Positions 52,513 through 62,334 of a stretch of 64,000 nucleotides of DNA are shown piece by piece. The DNA comes from Cellulomonas sp. SLBN-39 (GTDB lineage: Bacteria > Actinomycetota > Actinomycetes > Actinomycetales > Cellulomonadaceae). The stretch spans positions 2,418,001-2,482,000 of the forward strand of contig NZ_VFOA01000001.1 in assembly GCF_006715865.1 (NCBI RefSeq). The letters are read 5' to 3'. Position numbers and translations under genes: made by a program. The notes under the pieces were generated by a model, which saw only the letters and a list, made by a program, of their open reading frames with translations, was not told the DNA's origin and did no database searches. Each line of letters begins with the position of its first letter. Position 1 is the stretch's first letter.

Positions 52513-52527
52513 GCGGTGCTGGTCGGG

Positions 52528-53949
52528 TCAGCTGCAGGTGACGGGGACGGTGCCCGTCGGTGCGGTGCCCGAGCCGATGAAGCCGTAGGCCGTGCTGGAG
52601 CCGGCGGCGAGCGTGCCGTTCCACGCGGCGTTCGTCACGGTGACGGCGCTGCCGCTGCCGCCGAACGTGCCGCTCCAGCCCTGCGTGACGCTCGCGCCGC
52701 CGGGCAGCGTGAACGTGGTGCGCCACGCCTGCGTGGCCGTGGCGCCCGCGGTGACGGTCACCTCGCCCTGGAACCCGCCGGGCCAGGAGCCGACGACCCG
52801 CAGCCTTGCCGTGCAGCCGCCGGGGTTCGGCGTGGGCGTCGGCGTGACGGTGGGCGTGGGCGTGGGGGTCGGGGTGGGCGTGACCGTCGGCGTGGGCGTC
52901 GGGGTCACGGTCGGCGTCGGCGTGGGCGTCGGGGTGCTGCCGCTGAAGTACGTGGCCGTCTGCGCGGTCGCCTTGATCCCGTTCGGGCCGTCGAAGATCC
53001 GCACGCCCCACGGCGTCTTCTGCGCCGGGTTGAAGGACGTCACCATGTCGAGGTACTCGACACCGCCGCCGTTGCCCGACCACGACCAGCCGTAGTAGCC
53101 GATGCCGCGCTCCTGCGCCTCGGCCATGATCGTGTCCTCGTCGGGGTTGCCGTCGGAGTGGTCGAACCCGAACTCCCCGATGACCAGCGGCAGGCCGTTG
53201 GCCTCGAACGCGTCGAGGTAGGACGTGATCGTCGACGCCTGCGCGTACACGCCGTACATGTGGATGGAGAACAGCGTGTTGTCGTCGGGGTCGGCCGCGG
53301 CGACCGTCGGGGCCTGGGTGCGCATGATGCCGCCCCAGTCCTGGCCCCACATGGGCGCGTCGACCACGATGTTGTGGTCCAGGCCCGCGGCGCGGATCGT
53401 CTGGATCGCCGCCGAGGTGTCTGCCGCCCACTGCGACGACACCGCCTGGTTGTTGCCGTAGGGCTCGTTGCCGATGTTGATCTGCACGAAGTCCTCGGTG
53501 CCCTCGAGGACCGGCTTCAGCGAGACCCAGTACTGCGCGGCCTGCGCGAGGGTCGCGGCGCCGGACTGCTCGCCGTACCCGGTGGTGTCGTGCACCTCGA
53601 GCATGCAGACCAGCTCGTTGGCCTCGCACAGGTCGATCACGCCGGCGACGTCGGACGCGCTGTTCTGCGTCCAGCGCGTGCCGTTCGACAGCACGACGCG
53701 CACCGCGTTCGCCCCGGCGGCACGGATCGCGGGCAGCGCCGTCGGCGTCTGCGACACGTACCAGGTGTGCGCGTGGCTGACGCCGCGTGCGACGAACGGC
53801 GTGCCGTCCTGCTCGACGAGCCGGGTGCCGGAGATGTGCAGGCCGACGGGGTCGGCGGCCGACGCCGACGTGGCGAGCGCGGTGACACCGGTCAGCGTGA
53901 CCAGGACCGCGGCACCGGCCGCGACGGCGCGCGTGGGCAGACTCTTCAT
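52528..53949 (-). CDS. Secreted GH5 beta-mannanase with C-terminal CBM2
   Basis: A 473-residue exported enzyme. A signal peptide ends near ATSASAADP (about 33). The GH5 barrel begins GLHISGTRLVEQDGTPFVAR and has RGVSHAHTWYVSQTPTALPA, a segment typical of GH5 subfamily 8 mannanases. NIGNEPYGN holds the acid/base Glu near residue 162 and LVIGEFGFDHSDG the nucleophile near 260. WSWSGNGGGVEYLD follows. A TPTPTVTPT linker covers about 335-370. CBM2 occupies about 372-473 (CTARLRVVGSWPGGFQGEVT). The likely activity is endo-1,4-beta-mannosidase; another GH5 specificity is possible. ATG 53949 has GAGGACG upstream. Confidence 0.9.
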   Translation of the reverse strand: MKSLPTRAVAAGAAVLVTLTGVTALATSASAADPVGLHISGTRLVEQDGTPFVARGVSHAHTWYVSQTPTALPAIRAAGANAVRVVLSNGTRWTQNSASDVAGVIDLCEANELVCMLEVHDTTGYGEQSGAATLAQAAQYWVSLKPVLEGTEDFVQINIGNEPYGNNQAVSSQWAADTSAAIQTIRAAGLDHNIVVDAPMWGQDWGGIMRTQAPTVAAADPDDNTLFSIHMYGVYAQASTITSYLDAFEANGLPLVIGEFGFDHSDGNPDEDTIMAEAQERGIGYYGWSWSGNGGGVEYLDMVTSFNPAQKTPWGVRIFDGPNGIKATAQTATYFSGSTPTPTPTPTVTPTPTPTVTPTPTPTPTPTVTPTPTPNPGGCTARLRVVGSWPGGFQGEVTVTAGATATQAWRTTFTLPGGASVTQGWSGTFGGSGSAVTVTNAAWNGTLAAGSSTAYGFIGSGTAPTGTVPVTCS

Positions 53950-54125
53950 GGACGTCCTCGTTCCGCGAGAGAGGTGGGGGAGCACCCGCCCGCCGGGTCC
54001 GCCGGCCGGTCGGCGGGCGGGTGCCTGGCCAGACAACCAGCGCCCGCCCGCCCGCGGCACGGGCCTAAACGCTTCGCACGCTCAGCCCGCGCCGCGGCCG
54101 CCCGGCCGACGCCCTGGTCGGGCCC
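53950..54125. other. Spacer between mannanase and acetyl-CoA synthetase genes
   Basis: 176 bases, with the mannanase promoter expected here. CTAAACGCTTCG (54064-54075) contains an AAACG half-site like those of some LacI regulators. This is weak evidence. Confidence 0.3.
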
Positions 54126-56171
54126 TCAGTCCGCCGACGGGGCGGGGCGCTGCAGGCCCTGCGCGATGAGGTCCATCACCGACGCGTCGGCCAGCGTCGT
54201 CGCGTCGCCGACGGTGCGGTGCTCGGCGACGTCGCGCAGCAGGCGGCGCATGATCTTGCCCGAGCGGGTCTTCGGCAGCTCCGGCACCACCAGCACCTGC
54301 CGGGGCTTGGCGATCGGCCCGATCTCCTTGGCGACGTGGTCGCGCAGCGTCTGCTGCACGGCGTCCGGGTCGGTGCCGACCACGTCGAACGCGTCCTGCC
54401 GCAGGATGACGAACGCGACGACGGCCTGGCCCGTCGTGTCGTCGGACGCGCCGACGACCGCGGCCTCGGCGACCCAGGTGTGCGACACCAGCGCGGACTC
54501 GATCTCCGTGGTCGACAGCCGGTGGCCGGAGACGTTCATGACGTCGTCGACCCGGCCGAGCAGCCACACGTCGCCGTCCGCGTCCTTCTTGGCGCCGTCG
54601 CCGGCGAAGTACAGCCCGCGGAACCGGGACCAGTACGTGTCCGTGTAGCGCTGGGGGTCGCCCCAGATGCCCCGCAGCATCGACGGCCACGGCTCGGTGA
54701 CCACGAGGTACCCGCCGGAGCCGTTCGGCACGGGCTGCGCGGTGTCGTCGACGACCTCGGCGGCGATCCCCGGCAGCGGCACCTGCGCCGACCCGGGCTT
54801 GGCGGTCGTGACGCCCGGCAGGGGGCTGATCATGATGGCGCCGGTCTCGGTCTGCCACCACGTGTCCACGACCGGGGTGCGGTCGCCGCCGACGACCCGC
54901 CGGTACCAGGTCCACGCCTCGGGGTTGATGGGCTCGCCCACCGACCCCAGGACCCGCAGGCTCGACAGGTCGTGCTCGGCGGGGATCGCGTCGCCCCACT
55001 TCATGCACGTGCGGATCGCGGTGGGGGCCGTGTACAGGATCGTCACGCCGTACTTGGCGACGATCTCCCACCAGCGGCCCTTGTGCGGGGTGTCGGGCGT
55101 GCCCTCGTACACCACCTGGGTGGCGCCGTTGACGAGGGGGCCGTAGACGACGTAGGTGTGCCCCGTGATCCAGCCGACGTCGGCGGTGCACCAGTACACG
55201 TCCGTCTCGGGCTTGAGGTCGAACACGTTGAGGTGCGTCCACGCCGCCTGGGTGAGGTACCCGCCGGTGGTGTGGAAGATCCCCTTGGGCTTCCCGGTGG
55301 TGCCGGACGTGTAGAGGATGAACAGCGGGTGCTCGGCGTCGACCTCGACCGGCTCGTGCTGCGCCGACGCGGCCTCGACGGCGTCGTGCCACCAGACGTC
55401 GCGTCCCTGCGTCCACTCCACGGGCTGCCCGGTGCGCCGCACCACGAGCACGTGCGCGACGCTCGGGGCGCCCTTGGCGAGGGCCTCGTCGACGGCCGGC
55501 TTGAGCGCGCTCGCCGTGCCGCGGCGGAACCCACCGTCGGCCGTCACGACGACCTTGGCCTCGGCGTCGAGGATCCGCGAGCTGAGCGCCTCGGCCGAGA
55601 ACCCGCCGAACACGACCGAGTGCGCGGCGCCCAGGCGGGCGCACGCGAGCATCGTGACGATCGCCTCGGGGATCATCGGCAGGTAGACCGCGACCCGGTC
55701 GCCCGTGCGCACGCCCAGCGCGGCCAGCGCGTTCGCGGCCTTCGACGTCTCGCGCTGCAGGTCCGCGTACGTGAGCGTCCGGGTGTCGCCGCCCTCGCCC
55801 TCGAAGTGGATCGCGACCCGGTCGCCGTGGCCCGCCTCGACGTGCCGGTCGACCGCGTTGTACGCGGCGTTGAGCCGACCGTCGGCGAACCACCGGAAGA
55901 ACGGGGCGTCGGACGTGTCGAGGGTCTGCGTGAAGGGGGTCGACCAGCTCAGCAGGTCGCGCGCCTGGTCCGCCCAGAAGCCCGGTCGGTCGGCAGCGGC
56001 CCACGCGTACAGGTCCGCGTGCGCGTTGGCCTGCGCGGCGAAGTCGGGGTCGGGCGGGAACCGGCGGTCCTCGGTGCTGAGGTTCTCCAGCCCGCCGCGG
56101 TCGGCGGGGGCGCCGGCCGGCCGGGTCTCGGCGGGCGGGACGGGGGCGGGCGTCGGGGACGGCTCGGTCAC
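54126..56171 (-). CDS. acsA: Acetate--CoA ligase (acetyl-CoA synthetase)
   Basis: A 681-residue AMP-forming enzyme converting acetate, ATP and CoA to acetyl-CoA. Motifs are ILYTSGTTGKPKGIFHTTGG (P-loop), WWQTETGAIMISPLPG, YFAGDGAKKDADGDVWLLGR, DDVMNVSGHRLSTTEIESAL and PKTRSGKIMRRLLRD, the last with the Lys regulated by acetylation in other bacteria. GTG 56171 has GGAGGAGAA upstream; a further reading to 56231 lacks support. The N-terminus carries an additional Pro/Ala-rich 30 residues. Length is normal. Confidence 0.96.
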   Translation of the reverse strand: MTEPSPTPAPVPPAETRPAGAPADRGGLENLSTEDRRFPPDPDFAAQANAHADLYAWAAADRPGFWADQARDLLSWSTPFTQTLDTSDAPFFRWFADGRLNAAYNAVDRHVEAGHGDRVAIHFEGEGGDTRTLTYADLQRETSKAANALAALGVRTGDRVAVYLPMIPEAIVTMLACARLGAAHSVVFGGFSAEALSSRILDAEAKVVVTADGGFRRGTASALKPAVDEALAKGAPSVAHVLVVRRTGQPVEWTQGRDVWWHDAVEAASAQHEPVEVDAEHPLFILYTSGTTGKPKGIFHTTGGYLTQAAWTHLNVFDLKPETDVYWCTADVGWITGHTYVVYGPLVNGATQVVYEGTPDTPHKGRWWEIVAKYGVTILYTAPTAIRTCMKWGDAIPAEHDLSSLRVLGSVGEPINPEAWTWYRRVVGGDRTPVVDTWWQTETGAIMISPLPGVTTAKPGSAQVPLPGIAAEVVDDTAQPVPNGSGGYLVVTEPWPSMLRGIWGDPQRYTDTYWSRFRGLYFAGDGAKKDADGDVWLLGRVDDVMNVSGHRLSTTEIESALVSHTWVAEAAVVGASDDTTGQAVVAFVILRQDAFDVVGTDPDAVQQTLRDHVAKEIGPIAKPRQVLVVPELPKTRSGKIMRRLLRDVAEHRTVGDATTLADASVMDLIAQGLQRPAPSAD

Positions 56172-56309
56172 GGTGCTTCTCCTCCGCAGCGGCATCGGTG
56201 CAAGGACGGGGCCCGGCGAGGGGCCCGCCACCAGGACATTAGTCCCGCCGGTGCGCCGGCGCGCCCCCCACCCGGATCCGGTGCGGGCCCGTCCGGCCCG
56301 CCGGTGGCG

Positions 56310-57242
56310 TCAGGCGGGCGACGTGGCGCCCGGCTCCGGGTGCGGGGCGGCGGGCGCGGGCGGGTGCGGCACGGGGTGCGCGCCCGCGTGCCGGTTGCGC
56401 TCGCGGAAGACCCCCAGGTGCACGCCCCGGCGGCGGGCGAGCGCCGTCACGAGGCCGGCGCCGAGCAGCAGGGCGCCGGCCACGAGCAGCGTGCCCGACG
56501 TGCCGGCCACGACCACGTGCGTCACCGTCACGGTCCAGGCGTCCGACGTCACGATCTCCAGCGCCTGCGCCCGTGCCACGCCGGGGGCGTACAGCGCGAA
56601 CGCCCCGGTGACGGTGAGCACCGTCCCCGCCGTGAGGGGGACGGCCGCAGTCCACAGCCCGAGCGCCAGGACCGTGCACAGCAGCACGAGGCCGATCGAG
56701 ACCAGCACGATGCCGAGCACGTCGAGCGACGCGTCCCAGGCGCCGGCCTGCACGACGAGGATGCGGGACTGGCCCAGCAGCGTCAGCCCGATCGCGAACG
56801 GGGTGATCAGCAGCGCGACGAGGACGCCGCCCACGTGCGCGCCCCAGGTGGGGGTGCGCGGGGCGTTCGGGTCCGGGAAGAGCTCGTCCGCGGGGTCCTC
56901 GACCGGTGACGCGACCGTCCGCGGTACGGCGGGGGTCGTCCCCGTCGCCGGCCGGGGCGCGGCGGCGGGCCCGGCGGGTGGCGGCACGGGCGGCGACGCG
57001 GCCGACGGGGGAGCGGGTGCCGGCGCGGCGACGACGGGCACCGGCCCGGTGCCGGGCACCAGCGCGGGGCCGGTGTGCGCGTCGGCGGGGACGTCCTCCG
57101 GCGGTGCGGGCGCCGGCCGGGCCACCGCGTGGCGCCCGGTGTCGACGGGCGGCTCGGCGGGAGGTTCGGCGGGCTGCGGGACGGAGGGTGCGCCGCCGTC
57201 GGGCGTCGTCGTGCGAGGGCTCTGTGGGTCGGAGGTGCTCAC
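56310..57242 (-). CDS. Proline-rich membrane protein, four helices
   Basis: A 310-residue protein. Residues 1-120 are Pro/Ala-rich and probably cytoplasmic and disordered. Four membrane helices follow: GGVLVALLITPFAIGLTLL, LDVLGIVLVSIGLVLLCTVL, AAVPLTAGTVLTVTGAFALY and VVVAGTSGTLLVAGALLLGA. A short basic loop and His/Pro tail end it. I do not recognise a family; similar architectures are common and uncharacterised in Micrococcales. GTG 57242 has AGGAG upstream. The FNT gene lies 54 bases upstream on the same strand. Confidence 0.75.
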   Translation of the reverse strand: MSTSDPQSPRTTTPDGGAPSVPQPAEPPAEPPVDTGRHAVARPAPAPPEDVPADAHTGPALVPGTGPVPVVAAPAPAPPSAASPPVPPPAGPAAAPRPATGTTPAVPRTVASPVEDPADELFPDPNAPRTPTWGAHVGGVLVALLITPFAIGLTLLGQSRILVVQAGAWDASLDVLGIVLVSIGLVLLCTVLALGLWTAAVPLTAGTVLTVTGAFALYAPGVARAQALEIVTSDAWTVTVTHVVVAGTSGTLLVAGALLLGAGLVTALARRRGVHLGVFRERNRHAGAHPVPHPPAPAAPHPEPGATSPA

Positions 57243-57296
57243 GGCGTGCTCCTGCGGTCGCGCGGCGGCGTCCGCCGGACGCCTCGTCCGACCACG

Positions 57297-58202
57297 CTAG
57301 TGCGGCAGGCCTGCTCCCGCCGGTCGGCGCCCCGGCGCGGCGGCCGGCGTCTCCGGGGCCGTCTCCGCGGGCACGGACGGCGCCCCAGCCTGCGCGGGCA
57401 CCGCCGCGTCCTCCGCAGAGGTGTCCGCGGGCGCCGGTCGCGCGCCGTAGGCGTACGCCGCCCCGACGAGCACGGCGCCGCCGAGCGTGTTGCCCACCCC
57501 GACCGCCAGCAGGTTGCGGGCGAACTCCCCGACCGTCGCCCCCGGCACGCCCGTGAGCAGCCCGAACCAGAACGTCGTCATGTTCGCCACGACGTGCTCG
57601 AACCCGGAGGTGATGAACACCAGGACGCACGCGAAAACCACGAGGATCCGGGCCACCTCGCTGCGCAGCCGCGCCCAGCACCACACGGCCAGGCACACCA
57701 TGAGGTTGCACAGCACGCCCCGGACCACGAGCTGCAGCGTCGTCGCCTCGGCCTTGTGCGTGATCATCCGGGCGATGTTCTGCCCGGCCGCGGTCTCGGG
57801 CGCCAGCACCCCCGACCCGGCCAGCAGCGCGGCGAAGACCAGGGCGCCGAGCAGGTTGCCGCCCAGGACGGCCAGCAGCACCGCGCCCGCGCGGCCCCAG
57901 CCGATGCGCCCGGCCATCGCGCCCTGCGTGAGGATCATCATGGCGCTGGTGGCGAGCTCGCCGCCCGCGACCAGCACGATCGTCAGCGCGATGCCGAACA
58001 CCGCGCCCTGCACGAGCGGCGCCCCCGGGCTGCCCGCCACGACCAGCGGACCGCCGGCGGTCACCATGATGAGCACGCCGATGCCGATGTACGCGCCGGC
58101 GAGCATGGTGCGCACCAGGAACAGGCCCGGCGTGCGGACCAGCTCGACCTTGTGGACGGCACCGTCGACGTGGGTCGCGACGGCCTCGGGGATGCTCAGC
58201 AC
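57297..58202 (-). CDS. Formate/nitrite transporter-family channel
   Basis: A 301-residue pentameric-type channel. FNT features are FLVRTMLAGAYIGIGVLIMV, GGELATSAMMILTQGAM (omega-loop region), LGGNLLGALVFAALLAGSG, FACVLVFITSGFEHVVANMT (the conserved central His) and GNTLGGAVLVGAAYAYG. It passes formate, nitrite, acetate or lactate; the ion is undetermined. A Pro/Ala-rich tail of about 45 residues extends the C-terminus. GTG 58202 has no clear ribosome-binding site. Malic enzyme lies 64 bases upstream. Confidence 0.92.
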   Translation of the reverse strand: MLSIPEAVATHVDGAVHKVELVRTPGLFLVRTMLAGAYIGIGVLIMVTAGGPLVVAGSPGAPLVQGAVFGIALTIVLVAGGELATSAMMILTQGAMAGRIGWGRAGAVLLAVLGGNLLGALVFAALLAGSGVLAPETAAGQNIARMITHKAEATTLQLVVRGVLCNLMVCLAVWCWARLRSEVARILVVFACVLVFITSGFEHVVANMTTFWFGLLTGVPGATVGEFARNLLAVGVGNTLGGAVLVGAAYAYGARPAPADTSAEDAAVPAQAGAPSVPAETAPETPAAAPGRRPAGAGLPH

Positions 58203-58266
58203 CCGACCAGGGTCCCGCGAGCCGCGCCCCCGGACATGGGACGAAAGGGCAGGACGTGGGGTGAGG

Positions 58267-59712
58267 TCAGCGGCGACGCACGGCCGCGATCTCGCCGGTC
58301 GGGGGGCGACGCTCGCGGGCGGCGTCCTCGGCCTCCGCGGCGTGCCGCACCGCGGCGGCCACGACCGTCGTGACCTCCGGGTTGAACACGCTGGGCACGA
58401 TGTACGTGGGGTTCAGCTCCTCGGGGCGCACGACGGAGGCCAGGGCCTCGGCCGCGGCCAGGAGCATGGGCTCGGTGACGGTGTGCGACTGGGCGTCGAG
58501 CAGCCCGCGAAACACCCCGGGGAAGGCGAGGACGTTGTTGATCTGGTTCGCGAAGTCCGAGCGGCCGGTGCCGACGACCGCGGCGTAGCGGGCGGCCTCG
58601 TCGGGGTCGACCTCCGGCCGGGGGTTGGCCAGGGCGAACACGATCGCGTCGGACGCCATGCGCGACACGTCGTGCGCGGTGATGACGTCGGGCGCGGACA
58701 GCCCGACGAACACGTCGGCGCCGACGACCGCGTCGTGGATGGTGCCCGTGGTCCCGCGGGGGTTGGTGTGCTCGGCGGTCCACCGCAGCGACGGGGTCAG
58801 GCCGGGCCGGTCGACGTGCACGACGCCGTCGATGTCGGCGACGACGACGTCGCGCACCCCGGCGGCCAGCAGCAGCTTGAGCACGGCGGTGCCGGCGGCG
58901 CCCGCGCCGGACATGACGACGCGCACGTCGCCGATCTGCTTGCCCACCACGGTCAGCGCGTTGCGCAGGGCGGCGACCACGACGATCGCGGTGCCGTGCT
59001 GGTCGTCGTGGAAGACGGGGATGTCGAGGCGCTCGCGCAGGCGGCGCTCGACCTCGAAGCAGCGTGGGGCGGAGATGTCCTCGAGGTTGATGCCGGCGAA
59101 GGCCGGCGCGATGGCGCACACGGTCTCGACGATCTGGTCGACGTCGGTGGTGTCGAGGCAGATCGGGAACGCGTCGATGTCGGCGAACCGCTTGAACAGC
59201 ACGGCCTTGCCCTCCATCACGGGCAGCGCGGCCAGGGGGCCGATGTCGCCGAGGCCCAGCACGGCCGTGCCGTCGGTGACCACGGCGATCGTGTTGCGCT
59301 TGATGGTGAGGCGGCGGGCGTCCTCGGGGTGCTCGGCGATGGCCTGGCACACGCGGGCGACGCCCGGGGTGTACGCCATCGACAGGTCGTCGCGGGTGCG
59401 CAGCGGCACCTTGGACTCCACGGACAGCTTGCCGCCCAGGTGCAGCAGGAACGTGCGGTCCGAGACGCGCTTGACGACGACCCCGTCGAGGTTCTCCAGG
59501 GCGGCGACGACGTCCTGGGCGTGGTCGACGTCGCGCGTCGCGCACGTGACGTCCACGGTCATCGCCTCGTGGAACGACGCGGTGACGTCGAGCGCCGTGA
59601 CGATGCCGCCGGCCTTCTCGATGGCCGTGGTCAGGTCGGACACGGCGGTGGGCCGGGCCTTGACCTCCAGCCGGGCGGTGATGGACGACGACACGGAGGG
59701 CGCGGAGACCAT
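58267..59712 (-). CDS. NAD(P)-dependent malic enzyme with N-terminal ACT domain
   Basis: A 481-residue enzyme decarboxylating malate to pyruvate. Residues about 1-90 form an ACT-like regulatory domain ([34 protein letters not shown]). The catalytic part has [15 protein letters not shown] (substrate Tyr), [56 protein letters not shown] (metal-binding), [12 protein letters not shown] and [17 protein letters not shown] (NAD(P) Rossmann). The ACT domain suggests amino-acid or metabolite control. ATG 59712 is used. Confidence 0.94.
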   Translation of the reverse strand: MVSAPSVSSSITARLEVKARPTAVSDLTTAIEKAGGIVTALDVTASFHEAMTVDVTCATRDVDHAQDVVAALENLDGVVVKRVSDRTFLLHLGGKLSVESKVPLRTRDDLSMAYTPGVARVCQAIAEHPEDARRLTIKRNTIAVVTDGTAVLGLGDIGPLAALPVMEGKAVLFKRFADIDAFPICLDTTDVDQIVETVCAIAPAFAGINLEDISAPRCFEVERRLRERLDIPVFHDDQHGTAIVVVAALRNALTVVGKQIGDVRVVMSGAGAAGTAVLKLLLAAGVRDVVVADIDGVVHVDRPGLTPSLRWTAEHTNPRGTTGTIHDAVVGADVFVGLSAPDVITAHDVSRMASDAIVFALANPRPEVDPDEAARYAAVVGTGRSDFANQINNVLAFPGVFRGLLDAQSHTVTEPMLLAAAEALASVVRPEELNPTYIVPSVFNPEVTTVVAAAVRHAAEAEDAARERRPPTGEIAAVRRR

Positions 59713-59822
59713 GACGACATCATGGACCTTCGGCCCTGGCGCCGCGCCGTGTCCGGGCGGCGGGCTGCGGCGGGCGGGGCAGCTGCGGTCCGCGACCGGC
59801 GGTCCGCGCGTACGATCGCGCC

Positions 59823-60302
59823 GTGCCGACCCCTGACCACGTCCTGGCCCTGCGCGCGCACGTCGGGCACGCGCTGCTCTGGCTGCCCGGGGTGACGGCG
59901 GTGGTGCTCCGGGAGGTCGACGGCCGCACGCAGGTGCTGCTGGTGCGTCGCGCCGACAACGGCGCGTGGACGCCCGTGACGGGCATCGTCGACCCGGGGG
60001 AGGACCCGGCGCGGGCCGGTGCGCGCGAGGTGCTCGAGGAGGCGGACGTCGTGGCGGTGCCCGAGCGGCTGGCCCGCGTGCACGCCCTGCCGCCCATGCG
60101 GTACGACAACGGCGACGAGGCCCAGTACCTCGACCACACGTACCGGTTCGCGTGGGTGAGCGGCGAGCCGCGCCCGGCCGACGGGGAGAACACCGCCGCG
60201 GCGTGGTTCGACCTCGACGCCCTCCCGCCGATGAGCGAGGAGATGCTGGCCCGTGTGCGGGTGGCGCTGCCCGCCCGCGGCGAGGCCGTGTTCGACGCGT
60301 GA
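59823..60302 (+). CDS. Nudix hydrolase
   Basis: A 159-residue protein with an almost complete Nudix box, [20 protein letters not shown] then ADV: the G-x5-E-x7-REUxEE core is intact but the following conserved Gly is replaced by Asp. [16 protein letters not shown] precedes it. It would hydrolyse nucleoside diphosphates linked to another moiety; the substrate is unknown. TACGAT (59811-59816) places the transcript start at GTG 59823, so the mRNA is probably leaderless. Its stop overlaps the start of the pseudo-Fic gene (GTGA). Confidence 0.88.
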   Translation: MPTPDHVLALRAHVGHALLWLPGVTAVVLREVDGRTQVLLVRRADNGAWTPVTGIVDPGEDPARAGAREVLEEADVVAVPERLARVHALPPMRYDNGDEAQYLDHTYRFAWVSGEPRPADGENTAAAWFDLDALPPMSEEMLARVRVALPARGEAVFDA

Positions 60303-61162
60303 GCGGCGACCCGCTGCGGGACCTGGTCGGGCTGCCGGGCGTCGCCGACGCGGTCGACGCCGCCCGGGCCGCCTGCGAGGAGCTGCGCTGGCACGAGGCG
60401 TTCCGGCGCCGGTGGCGCGAGGTGCGGGCCGAGTCCGGCCTGCACGCGGCGCGCGCGTCGGCACAGCTCGACGGTGCGCGCGTCCCGGTGGACGTGCTGC
60501 GCTCGTGGGCGACCGGCGCCGGGGCCGGTCCTGCGGCCGCGGGCCGGGGCGCCGACCCCGCCGACGCGCTCGCGCACGGCGCGCTGCGGGCGCAGGCCGT
60601 GGTGGAGCGGGCGATGCCGGACCTCGGCGGGCGGGCGCCCGGGGCGTCGGTCGCGCTGCCGCAGCTGCTGGCGCGCCTGCACGCGGCCGCCGCGGCGGAC
60701 CTCCTGCCGGCCGCGGCGGTGGGGCGGCCCCGCGACGGCGACGCCCACGACCTGCGCGGCCTGGGAGCGGCGCCGTCGCCCGAGCACGCAGCGGCGCGCA
60801 CGGGCGCGCTCGTCGAGGTGGTCGCCGCGTCGACCGCCCCGGCCCTGGTGGTCGCCGCCGTGGTGCACGCCGAGCTGCTGGTGGTCCGGCCGTTCGCCGC
60901 AGGCAACGGCGTGGTGGCCCGGGCCGCGGCGCGCTGGCTGCTCACGGCGCGCGGCCTGGACCCGACGGGCACGGTGCTCGCCGAGCCGGTGTGGGCGGAC
61001 GTCCCGGCGGCGTACCTGGCCGGCGCGGCCCGGTTCGCGACCGGCACGCCCGACGGGGTGGCCGCGTGGCTCGTCGGGTACGCGGAGGCGGTGCGCTCCG
61101 GGGCCGCGCGCGCCCGCGTCGTCGCGGACGCCGTCCTGGCGGGCCGGCTGCCGGCTGCCTGA
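60299..61162 (+). CDS. Fic-fold protein with degenerate catalytic motif
   Basis: A 287-residue helical protein. Residues about 180-225 align with the Fic core: VVHAELLVVRPFAAGNGVVA followed by RAAARWLLTARGLDP. Active Fic enzymes have HPFxDGNGRxxR; here the catalytic His is Arg, the acidic residue is Ala and the first Arg is Val, while GNG remains. AMPylation by the normal mechanism is therefore unlikely. From memory, actinobacteria conserve such RPFxxxNG proteins, often vaguely annotated. Start GTG 60299 overlaps the Nudix stop, giving tight coupling. Strong hairpins follow. Confidence 0.75.
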   Translation: MSGDPLRDLVGLPGVADAVDAARAACEELRWHEAFRRRWREVRAESGLHAARASAQLDGARVPVDVLRSWATGAGAGPAAAGRGADPADALAHGALRAQAVVERAMPDLGGRAPGASVALPQLLARLHAAAAADLLPAAAVGRPRDGDAHDLRGLGAAPSPEHAAARTGALVEVVAASTAPALVVAAVVHAELLVVRPFAAGNGVVARAAARWLLTARGLDPTGTVLAEPVWADVPAAYLAGAARFATGTPDGVAAWLVGYAEAVRSGAARARVVADAVLAGRLPAA

Positions 61163-61170
61163 CGTCCGCG

Positions 61171-61213
61171 CCGGGCCCGCACGGCCCGGGCACGACGACG
61201 GCGCCCCGTCGTC
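61171..61213 (+). terminator. Two tandem hairpins after the Fic-like gene
   Basis: CCGGGCC-CGCAC-GGCCCGG (61171-61189) and GACGACGG-CGCC-CCGTCGTC (61194-61213) are both perfect stems, starting nine bases past the stop. Confidence 0.8.
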
Positions 61214-61442
61214 GGGACGCCGTAGCCGACCACCGGCCGGAGAGTGATCATGCGTGCACTGTTCGCGGTCGCGACGGGACGAGCCCGGTCGACCTGCCCA
61301 GAGGTGGGCAATCCTGCGCGTGGGTGCTCTCGCGGTCGTGCAGTTGTGGGTCGTTGATACACCCGGCCGGGCGGGGCGGCAACGGTCCGTCGCGGGGTCG
61401 CAGGTCAGCGCGTGCCGCGGTCCGCCAGCTGAGCCGGCGGTG
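61214..61442. other. Convergent intergenic region
   Basis: About 230 bases between the hairpins and the HAD gene. It contains AGAGTGATCATGCGTGCACTG with CATGCG/GTGCAC palindromic bits and no coding sequence I trust. Confidence 0.4.
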
Positions 61443-62255
61443 TCAGGATCCGGACCGGCGGCGTCGCCACCACCGGGCGGCGAGCACGACGGCCACGGCG
61501 GCGACGGCGAGCGCGGCCCCGGTGGCCACCGAGCGCCGCGACGGTGCCGCGGGGCGCAGCGCCGTCGGGCGGCGGAACGTCAGCACGCCCCACCCCTCGG
61601 CCTGCGCGAGGCGGCGCAGCGCACGGTCGGGGTTGACCGCGAACCCGTGACCGACCTCGGCGAGCATCGGCGCGTCGGTGACGGAGTCGGAGTAGGCGTA
61701 GCAGCGCGCCAGGTCGTACCCGCGCTCGGCGGCCAGCTCGCGCACGGCCACCGCCTTGTTCTCGCCGTACGCGTAGAAGGCGATCTCGCCGGTGTAGCGG
61801 CCGTCCTCGACGACCATGCGGGTGGCCACCACGTGGTCGGCGCCGAGCATCTGCGCGATGGGCTCGACGACCTCCGCCCCCGACGCGGAGACCACGACGA
61901 CGTCGCGCCCGTACGCGTGGTGCAGCGCGATGAGCTCGAGGGCCTCCGCGTAGACCACCGGCTCGATCGACTCGCGCAGCGTGTCCCGCACGATCGACGA
62001 GACCAGGTCGACGTCCCACCCGGCCGCGGTGCGCGACAGCGCGGCGCGCAGCCGCTCGGTCGCCGCCGGTCCCGCACCGCCGAGGAGGTACCCGATCTGG
62101 GCGTAGGCCGCGGCGACCACGGAGCGCCGCGTCAGCAGCCCGCCGGCGAGCAGGCCCTTGGAGAACGCGGTCGCGGACGACGTCGCGATGATCGTCTTGT
62201 CGAGGTCGAAGAACGCGGCCGTGCGCGCGGGACGCGCACCGGTCTGGTCGGCCAT
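61443..62255 (-). CDS. HAD-IB family phosphatase with C-terminal membrane anchor
   Basis: A 270-residue HAD hydrolase of the SerB-like IB subfamily. AAFFDLDKTIIATSSA contains the nucleophile Asp (DxDKT). VVVVSASGAEVVEPIAQML is motif II (Ser) and GENKAVAVRELA with YAYSDSVTDAPMLAEVGHG is motif III/IV. A C-terminal helix (VATGAALAVAAVAVVLAARW) followed by WRRRRSGS would tether it to the membrane with the catalytic part in the cytoplasm. Substrates in this family include phosphoserine, phospholipid-like and glycerol phosphates; the anchor favours a lipid-linked one. ATG 62255 is used. Confidence 0.88.
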   Translation of the reverse strand: MADQTGARPARTAAFFDLDKTIIATSSATAFSKGLLAGGLLTRRSVVAAAYAQIGYLLGGAGPAATERLRAALSRTAAGWDVDLVSSIVRDTLRESIEPVVYAEALELIALHHAYGRDVVVVSASGAEVVEPIAQMLGADHVVATRMVVEDGRYTGEIAFYAYGENKAVAVRELAAERGYDLARCYAYSDSVTDAPMLAEVGHGFAVNPDRALRRLAQAEGWGVLTFRRPTALRPAAPSRRSVATGAALAVAAVAVVLAARWWRRRRSGS

Positions 62256-62334
62256 GACGCTCCGCTGCTGGCGCTGGGACGGGGACCTGCGTGAGCGTAG
62301 CGGCGGCCGCGGCGGGTGCGCGGGTCCCGGCGCG

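Noticed and set aside
61254..62294. 346-residue plus-strand ORF
   Set aside because: It is antisense to the HAD phosphatase, which has intact catalytic motifs, and its Gly/Arg/His-rich translation is not protein-like.
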